This document shows positions 1-10,000 of a stretch of 53,338 nucleotides of DNA, piece by piece (position 1 is the first letter of the stretch; every line of letters begins with the position of its first letter). The DNA comes from Gyrodactylus bullatarudis. Its lineage: Eukaryota; Platyhelminthes; Monogenea; Gyrodactylidea; Gyrodactylidae. The stretch covers positions 52,181 through 105,518 of the forward strand of contig SSNU01000109.1 of assembly GCA_012064415.1 (NCBI GenBank). Direction: 5' to 3'. The translations under genes and the position numbers were made by a program. The notes under the pieces were generated by a model. It saw nothing but the letters and a program-made list of their open reading frames with translations, made no database searches and was not told the DNA's origin.

Positions 1-200
1 TTGAAATCCCTCCTTCCCCTTGTGCTCTATTGTGCTCAAATCCGATTGAACCAATCAGAGGATTTTATTAAACATTTTATCTGTTTTAAAATTGTATATA
101 TATCTAGCCGGTGTAAGAGTCTGATGAGATCCGGTAAAATATAAGCTTTATCACTAAATATTCACTTGTCTTCTAAATCCTTACAATGAATTCTTCATTG
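1..200 (+). mobile_element. PLE terminal fragment (copy a), hammerhead-like core mutated
   Basis: This is a terminal (pLTR-like) fragment of the Penelope-like element family that recurs at 640-960, 8112-8421, 34900-35045, 36721-36845 and 48520-48600. It holds CTGATGA at 121-127, an 8-nt spacer GATCCGGT, then AAAA where the other copies have GAAA. A near-palindrome (ATAAGCTTTA) follows, and an ATG stands at 186 where the element ORF would start. An upstream GCCGG (around 109-113) can pair with the spacer CCGG. The G-to-A change in the core predicts that this copy is catalytically dead. Confidence 0.6.
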
Positions 201-639
201 GAAACAGATACAGTATTATTTTTTACTCAGAACTGTTTAAATTTTCTCTAAGTACTTTTTTCAACTTATTTTTCAGTTTATGAGATACTATTTTTCTATT
301 CTATTTGGTACTTCTTTTACCAATTACTTCAAAATGAGCTCTGGATGAATTTAGTCGGTAATATTTACTTCAATAAAATAGTCACAGTCTTCAAAAAGTT
401 TTTCTTCATTCTGGTGGTATATTCTTTTCCCGGAAATGGTGAGACTTTGGAGTTTCAATGGCCATTCTATTATTGATTCCGTAATTCAATAAATAAATAA
501 AGATATGTAGTTACTTCTGATTAAACATGCGCTTAAAAAAATGAAATAATCCACTATTGTTTTAATAAATGACCATTTTTGATCTATACGCGCCAAATAT
601 CCTGTAATTGGAAAAATCCTTGAAGTAAGAAGTTTTGTA

Positions 640-960
640 CCTAGTTTTGGTCAAATCGGTATAAAGATTCAATCTCGGGAATCGTTTGAAACTGATAAGA
701 AGAAAAATTTGAACGATAATATTGTGGAAGTTCATCAAAAATATTATTATTATTGGGTTCTGAACTCATGGGGGAAGGTTAGAGAAAACAGACGTATATT
801 ACTGTGATTAACGTTATATTTCGCCAGGTCTCTTCAGACTCTACCCTGGTTGACATATAAATACTATCACAATGCGAAATTTTTGTGCACTTCCATTGGT
901 TGAGTTAAAGAAGAAAAATTAATTTTCAACCTCTTTGAGTTTTCTCATCATTTTAATCTG
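640..960 (-). mobile_element. PLE terminal fragment (copy b) with hammerhead-like core and ORF start
   Basis: On the minus strand this fragment reads: a stretch shared with the 3' end of the PLE at 8112-8240, then CTGAAGA (831-837), spacer GACCTGGC (823-830), GAAA (819-822), a TATAACGTTA near-palindrome, and an ORF from the ATG at 767-769. The encoded start, with the shared segment DELPQYYRSN, resembles the N-terminus after the 8247 motif (DEVRQYYRKD). Copies a and b lie in opposite orientation about 0.5 kb apart, so the region downstream of the RIMBP gene is a partial inverted PLE insertion. The 200-640 stretch between them has no recognisable gene. Confidence 0.65.
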
Positions 961-1073
961 ATTGGTTGAGTAGGGATTACTTTCTTTTTAAATTGTAATA
1001 GGTAATTTATTATAATTAATTAATTTATACAATATATATAAAAAGTTTCTTTGATATTTAGAGACTTTTTTAT

Positions 1074-4000
1074 TCATTTAAAGTTAGAAGTGTTCCTTGT
1101 GTTATCGAAAACTTCTTTGAGAAAGTTGGAGGGTACAAGACCTCGTTTACCATTCTTCAATTGGCCGTAATAGAACCCATCTTCGTCCATACTTCCATGG
1201 ACGAGAATTTCATCACCAACAACGAAAGCAAGTTCGGCCTAATAATATCAAAGTTGTTAATTTTTTGGAACGATTCTTACCAAAGCTAATTGATATGAAA
1301 ATGAGAATTTACCATTAGCTCAATAATATTTTGAATTCCCTGAGTTAAATGAGCTGATAAGTAAGTAGTTAAAATTAATAAAACTTCCGAAAAAATTTAA
1401 TTCTACAACAATATCATAAATGCCCTAATTTTGACCCCGAAATTTTTATCGGTTTCAAAGATTTTAGTCTGGTAAGAACCGATGAAAAAGCTTTATTACT
1501 CAATATACATCCGTCTACCAAATCCTCTAAGAAATGAATATTTCTTTTGTTTTTTAGATACAAAAATAACAGAGATATTTTATTATATTACAAAACCGGA
1601 TTGTAAAATAAACAAACTCATCATCCTAGATAAACGGACATCGAAAATCTTTTTGACTTATGATTGATTTCTTACTAGCAACATGAAAACAATATATAAA
1701 ATTCAAATGTTCTGATAAGGTACGTTTCATTCAAGTTAACTTAATAGTGGACCTTAACTTGAGAATTCAAGAGATGAGGTTTCATTAAATTTTCAATCCC
1801 TACAATAGAAATTTGAAAAACTTTGTACATGTAATAGAAATTCATCCCTTTTTTGAGAATAACTCACCTCGACATCAACGTTTGGACTCAGGAGATGAGG
1901 GTCGTAATCATACATTGCGACAAAACTTCTCCATTGATCCTTATTGTTTGTATCTGCTTTGTTGGCTGAGGGTATTGTTTGGGTATCGTTGAGTCGATTT
2001 ATTCCTGGACCCATGGCTGGTGTTGTTGTCAATGTGGCTGGATGGGAAAATCTTTGCTGTCCTCCTCCTCGAAAGTTTTGCTGATCACCTAATTGATTAT
2101 CATTCGGATATCTTAGAGCCTTGTTATCGATATCATTCGGTTTTTTATTCTTAAAAATGGAGAAATTTTATACTATAAACTACACTATGATAATTTAAAA
2201 TCAGAATCACTGTTTGAATCAAAGTAGACTGAGTAAAAAAAGGAGAATAAAATAAATAAACAGATAAAAGGGATTGCCCCATTTTTAGCATCTAGCTTTT
2301 TCATTGGTCAATCTATTTCATATATTGATTTTCGTTTAAATTTAGCATATGAGCAGATGTATAAAAAATTTGTTATCCGTAGATAACAATAGACTTTTAC
2401 TCACATCGTACATTTTAAAGTCTTGCTTTTGTACTTCGTTAAGTCGAGACTGCTTCTCAACCCTTGTATCGATCTCAATTTCTGTAACCATGTTGGAGGG
2501 GATCAATCCGCATCGTCCATTGCACTCGCCAACGTAAAAGCCATCCTCATCACAATCTCCATAGATTTTGACTAGTTGTCCTTCCTTGAAGGGTAATTCC
2601 TCTTCGAAGCCTGACGGATTCGGGGACATTATCAAAGGATCATAATCATAAATTGCAATAAAGATTCGAAAATCATTCTTTTCTGATTGATGATAACGTG
2701 AATCGAGATAGCTCTTACTACTCATGAATTGGGGATCTTGAAATCGGACCATTTGCTGGAAAGTGTTGTTATTATTATTAACTAATGCCATATTGTTAGT
2801 TATTCGCATTTGATTTAAATGGCTGTTCATTGGCATATTCCCTAGTTGGTGATTGGCCATTATGGAGTTGTTGACAATACCCTGATTACCCATTGAAACA
2901 TTACCCATAGCTGACCTATTTTGTATCGGCATCATTGGCCTATTCATATTCATTGTATTAATTAGACTATTTGTGTTATTGTTCATATTCTGGTATTGAG
3001 GATTGGTGTTCATAGTCTGTGTCGAGTTAAATTGTTGGTTGAGATAATTTGCATTTGGCTGATTGTTCATGTTAACTGGTCGTTGCATTGGTTGGCTAAT
3101 AATCTGATTGGTGTCTAATCTAATATTCTGATTATCGAAAGTTTCCATCCTCATCGGCCTCTGTAGCATACGAGGGGCTGGGAAACGTTGTGGAAATCGA
3201 TTCATCTGGCCCATTCTCATCATGGGATTCTGGGGAAATCTATTGATTTGGTTATCAAATCTCATAAAGTTCATTGACTGCATCGTTTGATTGACCTTGA
3301 TAATTTTGAACAAGTATTAGAACCTAATTATAAACTGATTAATACAAATACAACACCAAAACAACAGGAAAAATAGTTGAACTCATTCTACTATTTTGGA
3401 GTCAACTTTTCTTGCATTTCACTGGTTGCTTTTTCGAGATCCTTCCTCGTTTGTTCTGCACTTTCCTTAATTTTTTGTGCAGCTTCTTCCATTTTCTCCT
3501 GCATCAACTCGAAAAAGGTCTTTTCCTTCTTGACTTCTTCTTGTTCTGGAGGTTTCTTGGTTTTCTCTTCATCTTCAGTTTTAGTGGCAGCTGGTTCCTT
3601 TTCTTTTTCATCTGCCTTTTTCTCTTCTTTACCAGCATTCGGATCAACACCTTCTTTAATCTTTTCAGCTGCCTCGTTCATTTTCTCCTGCATTAATTCG
3701 AAGAAGGATTTTTCCTTCTCCCCTGGCTTTTCCGCTTCGCCTTCCTCTTTTTTCTTTTCATCGTCCTTCTTGAAGGAGAAAATATCCTTCATTGAGTTAG
3801 CAAAACTATCCAGTTTTTCTTCGAGCATCTGGGCTACTTTCTCAGGACTCAATTCCTCTTCTTCTACCTTTGGTTCCTCTTGGGGAGCTTCATCAACTAC
3901 AGGCTCCTCCGGTGGGTCGTCATCTGCCTGAAATATTAATGGAACACATATTCACAACAGAAGATTACAACAAATCAAAAAAGGGCACATATAGAAAGAC

Positions 4001-7000
4001 TACACAAAACGTGACATTCAAGATTAACCTTAGAATTTTGTAAAATGTATGGATCTGCATAATTGTTTGAACTCTTTAGGTCAGGCCAATTACCATCGAG
4101 TGACATTCTTGGATAGAGGTATGAATCTTGAGATTGATTTCTCATATTCCGAGAAGCTGAATGGCTTCGATATGACGATGAATGCAAGGTGTGATGAATG
4201 TTTGAATTAGCTCTCTTTCTCCTATCACGGTCGAACATTTTCCTCTCATACTCTTCATAATTTTTATCTCTATGGAAACTTTGTTGAAGGGTATTATGAT
4301 ATGAGGTAGGATGATCGACTAGTGATAAGGAGCTTGACGAGTCGCTCAAGAATCTACCAAAATCCTGAGAAATCTGTTGATGTGGATGGTAATGATGGTG
4401 ACCTTCAGATATGGATCGTGAATGAGACCAATGCTTTTTTGACTTTTTCTCAGTTAATTTCTCGGGATATCTTCTACCAAATCGAGAGAGGCCACCACTT
4501 CTCTCCTCTTTCTTACGCAAATTTAATAAATTCTAAAAATTTTGATCAGGTATTATTCTTTTTTAATCTTGAAAATCAATAATTACCCCGCCCCTTTTTT
4601 ATTTATGTAGAAAAAAACTTACCTCTGCTGTGTTGACAGCTTCTTCCTGCTTTGAAAGACTCTCTTGACGAACAACAGATCCAGCTGGAATCGTCAAGGA
4701 AGATTTCTCTACGCTTTTTGAATCGGCTTCCCTCTCTTCACTATCTTCCTTTACTGGTATTATTATTGGAACGTTAAATCTAGTTGCTTCACTTTCATTC
4801 TAAGTAAAAATCAAATTTCTGATAGATTTTTTAGCAAGATTTGAAATTCAAAATTTTATAAAATTACTTCTGTTATTAAAACCTAGGTCAATGTATAAGC
4901 ATTTTCAGTCAAATCATCGTTCCTTTAGAAGAACAATGGTCTGAATTTTAATCAATCCTACTGCATTTTCGATAACCTTATGCTGGATCTTAAACGAACT
5001 TATCTGTTGAAGATTTTCTCCGGTGAAGAACCTAATGATTTTTCCTCTTTCCAGGGAGCAAAAAGTTTTCTATTCCTCCACAATAAAAGTCATACAAAGA
5101 CAACACACTAAACTTTTGAATCCACGTCTATCTCGCAAGAAAATGCCATTCATTGAGTATATCAATCTCTCTTATTATTATTATTAGCTATACCTAGAAA
5201 CAAATTGTAAGAGTAGTTAACTTGATTCTAATGTGAGAGTTGAAAGTGAAAATCCAGAAAAACCTAGTTTGGTGTTTGCCGATTCACCAAAAGTAAACAT
5301 TGATCTCTTCTCTGTGAGCTTTGGAATGATTGAACCAAAAAGAGATCTGATGTAATAAAAGTTTTATCATTTGTGAGAAGAGCTTTTACTAAATCTTCTT
5401 GTGTCGTACTGTAAATAAGAGCTCTAAATACATATCAAGAAAATACTAATCAATATTTCAAATGAACAAACTCACTATATTAAGAAAATCACAAACATCC
5501 TGACTGAATTTTTCCACAGCCAACTGATGACTGCCAGCACTCTTCAATATTATTTCATTATCAATTAATACAGGCTTGGAGGAGGGACCTAGTTTATCTT
5601 CTGAATTGTCTTTTTTCACAATAGAATGGACAGTCAGTAGAATTTTAAATCCATCAACTTCCTCTTCGGCATCTTCTGGTGGGGGACTCCTCTCCCGAAC
5701 AATACTGTCGAGAATTTTTCCCAGCTCATCAAAATCAATTAGACAATGATCAACTAAGGAGGGAGAAAAGAAATATCCTATCAAAACTGTAGTAATATGG
5801 GTAATAAATTTCAATTGAGATATTTTATTACAAAGTAGATGAAGTAGCTTGATGTTTTATTTTCAGGAAATCATGGGAAAATTATTGCTTAAAAGATGAA
5901 ATTGATTGTATATTGTCAGACATATTTTTCGTTCAGTGTTTCAGAGATAAAATCGATAAAAAGCAGAGTGAAAAATTGAATTTTTTAATCATCGTAGTCC
6001 ATTGTTGGATAAAAATTATAAAATTTTTAAATAAACATTTAACTCAGCAGTGTATTTAATAAATTTGTGATGACATAGATATTTTGGTCGTAAAATGATT
6101 CCTATTCGTTTCAGTTTTATTTTAATCCTATTAAAAAAGAAGCCTGATATGTAAAAAGCCTTTTTGTAAAGTAAGCACAGGTAAGAATTTTCACAAGTTC
6201 TTACTTTTAAACTATATAAAATATAATGGCCTAAAGAATAGCTGATACATAATTAATTCGATTAATAAAAGGTCGGAAGAGAGTCGAGGAAAATACAGAA
6301 GCTTTTTTTCGGATTCAGTAAAAAATGATCTGAAATTAGTTTTATAATAAAATTTATAAAAACTTAGGTCAGTATTAGAATTCTCAGCCATGGTCATCCA
6401 AACGTTTCGACAGCGATTGTCTTTACACGCCTTCTTCAGTGGTACGACGAGATACTATTTATATATTTTCATGACTTCATCCCTATAAGTGCACTATGTT
6501 CGAAAAAAATAATTTTTCAAGTATAAACAGTTTGATATTTAATGTTTTGAGGAGAATAAAATTTATTAAATACCTCTTCTTTAATTCTATCGATCATTTT
6601 TGTAGGATAACAATTTTTATTTAAAATAACTGTTAAATTTTCAAGTTCCACATCACACTGATCTTTATCTGTGAGACGTAATGCTTTTTGGCAAAAGAAG
6701 AAAGTTAAATTATAATTACTCTATTCTTCTGATTACACTCGAGGAAAAAACTTTGAAGAATAATATAAAATACACATGAAAAACTAAAACTGAAATTAAT
6801 TTTTTTGTATGGATATACAAATCCCTGATGTTGTCTATACTAATTTAATCATGGAAGCATATAAATAGTATTTTGTGTTTGATGAGCTCATCGTACCACA
6901 GAAGAAGGCGTGTACTATCACCATCGAAACGTTTAAATGACCATAGCTGAGAATTCTAAAACAGGTGAAAGCCCTGTAAAGTGAGAAGAGACAAAATATC

Positions 7001-10000
7001 TCGATAAACTTTATCAAACCAATGACTCTTCAATTCCCAATACAACATTCGCTAGAAAGAAAAATTTATTAAAATCTTGAGAGTCAATCTGAAATTCAAG
7101 CATTCATTTAATTGATCTAATAGACCCAAATTTTATGTTTTTTCCTTTTTATTTTAAAGTCTTCAAAGTCTAGGTGGGGGAGTTAATTTTTGGAAATTGA
7201 ATAGATGAATTTTTCTGTCCCACCCAAAAGACAATCACAAGGTCGAAGAGGAAAAGGAGAAACCGATTGTCCTGGTCCTTCCTTTTAAAGGCGATACAAG
7301 CAAAACTATAGTGAGCAGCAAGCTTATGAACATCACGAAGCGAACATTTCCTGGATACAAATTGAAACTAGTCCAACGCACTTCAAAGTTGTTAAATGGT
7401 CGTAACAAAGATGTCATCCCAAAACTGAAACAAAGAGGTGTGATCTACCAATTCACATGTTCTTGTGGGTCAACTTATGTCGGTCAAACAACTCGATCCC
7501 TTGGTGAGAGAGTCAATGAGCATTTGAATCCGAAGCACACCAGTTCAGTTCAAGCTCATATCAGAGAGACAGGCCACACAGCAGATGAATCCAATTTCAA
7601 AATCCTCTATCAGGTCAATCCGGGTGAACCTTGCAAAGTGAGGGCGTCAAATCTCGAAAGCGCGGAGAAACACTTCATTAACAAGCTGAAGCCGGACTTG
7701 TGCGTGCAAAAGATGATGGCAATGAAATTAGGTTTCAAAGGCCGTGAAGTTCATATAAAGAGGAAACAAATTTCAAAGATTTGTGAGGTCCTGAACCCAA
7801 TTGGCAAACCAATAATTAGTTCTACACAGATTGAAACTAGGGATGAACCTGAAAACAGCGAGAAGTTGACAAAAGTCAATAATCACCAATCTCTAGTTCA
7901 ATGCAGTGGCCCAGTTACAATTACAGAATTGGATAAATGTGAATCCAACGAGAAGTCAACAACAGTTGATAATCAGATTAAAAGCCAACCTGTAATTAGC
8001 GAAGTGAGAAATGGAAAAACACGCCCAACAACGAGGAGAAAACGGGACAGACATAGCGGGCAACTGCAAATTACAACTTTCATCAAAAAGCAAAAGCAAT
8101 TATCAGATTGAAAAGAAAAATCAATTTGTAGTGAAACAACCTCCCACCCTCACTCCTACCGAGCAACCTATCAACCAATATTGACCAATGGAAGGGCTCA
8201 AATTTTATGCATTGTAATAGTATTTATATCGAAACCGGGGTAGAGTCTGATGAGACCCGGCGAAATATAACGTTTATCACTATAATATACGTCTGTTTTC
8301 TCCTACCTTCCTCATGAGTTCAGAAACCAACAAAAGTGATATTCTTGATGAAGTTCGACAATATTATCGTAAAGATGAATTTTTATATGAACTTGTTCGC
8401 ATGAAATTCGATTTTGTTTGAAATTAATTTTTAATCAGAAATATCTTTCAAATTCCAAAAGTCTGTTTGATGTTGATAAAGAAATGCATTTCTTTCATAA
8501 AAATTCAAAGAAACTTTTAAAATAGGATTTTTCTTGAAAGAAATTAACAGTTTAATTTCGCTAAAATTCCAAGACCAACTCACTCTTGTGGTCATCAACA
8601 CTTTTGACTAGTTTTGAATTTAATGCAATATCGTAACCAAGAACGGGTAATTCTTGATCTAAAGTTTTATCGTCCTTAGAGTAAATCTCGTTTATTTTAA
8701 CTGACCTCCAAGTGACCAATAGAAAGCCATCTTGGGGTCCCGGTTCAACCTGAACTCTTGTTGGTGGATCAGGCAATCCAATGTGAAGAGTCCTGAATTC
8801 TATGAAAGCAGCATACAAGGATTTATCAACGGCAAACTTTGTCTTATCATTAATTGAGCAGGGAGGAGCTCGTCTCACAACTCCTATCGGATGGATATCC
8901 TTCTTCACTTCTGCTTGTATACATATTCTTTGGACAGTGTCGGGTGGTAACTCTGTTTTGATCCGAAATTAATTCATTCATGGAGATAGATTAACGTTTA
9001 TTTTGAACCTACCAGTAAGGACAAACTTGTAAATGCCAGGCTCACAAACTTTTATTTCGATATCATTAAGAAAGACAATATGAGGATAGTTACTGTTACC
9101 AGGGAGCCAGCTTAACTTAGCAGAATTACAAGTAATTTTTGTAGCCTTAAGCCTGCCGGGAGTTGGTGTTGCACCTCGGCCAATTTCAATGGTACACTGA
9201 GCATCTTTTGATTGGCCTCTATTAGTTACTGATCTGACTGATATTCTATGAGGCTGTAGAATTAAAACTATTAATTTTTTTTAATTATGAGTAGTACAAA
9301 TAGGTTACTCGATCTGATTCCACATCTTCAATGAGAGCTCTTGGCTTTTCTGTTGTCTTGACGCTAACCTTGAACTGGCCATCAAGATAAACATGGAAAG
9401 CATTTATATCTTTGGCAAGTGTAGAGTGTGAATTTGGATGTTTCCAGCTGATCATAGCACTATTGGCTAGCTGTTTCTCGAGAATCAAATTCCTTGGCCC
9501 TGGTATATCTTTACATGGAAATAAGATAGGATTTTTTGATCTCATTTATTTATTATCACAAGAGTAAACACCATTTTAACCTAAAGGTATAAAATAAAAG
9601 CTCAGGCTTCAGTTGATCATACAGAATTTCTAACTCCCACCATAGGTAATCACAGCTACACATAATAGTGTGCTGAAATTCTGGATAGATTAGTTATAAA
9701 ACAAGTGCGTCTATGGCAAGAAGTTTTTATATTTGTATGAAAAACTGAGGCTTCATCTTAATCAAGTGCTCGTAACACCGTTTATGCCAGAATACAAATA
9801 ATAAATCTTACATTCATTATCAGAAATGGAGTCATCTCCGATTGAGAATATATCATCGTTCAATAGCTTATATGCATAATCGATTTCATATTCTTGAACA
9901 TTCTCTGAATAGTATAAGGGGAGTTGTAATGATCAAAGGAACAACACTTTATTCAAATAAGAGTAAATCATTCAACAACCAAATCATTTTAGAATTGAGT

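Noticed and set aside
3267..3391. Gene split: SH3-II/III half of RIMBP as an independent downstream gene
   Set aside because: Possible, but the phase-0 match between exon 4029 and exon 3295 makes alternative splicing a simpler explanation.
3377..3931. 184-aa plus-strand open frame rich in Ser/Phe
   Set aside because: It is the antisense shadow of the acidic/lysine-rich RIMBP exon 3927-3391, which has good splice sites and a plausible protein.
6400..6450. CTGAAGA...GAAACG of the dispersed repeat as another hammerhead
   Set aside because: Helix II bases flanking the core do not pair, and the third copy (44050) loses GAAA. It is better treated as an ordinary repeat.
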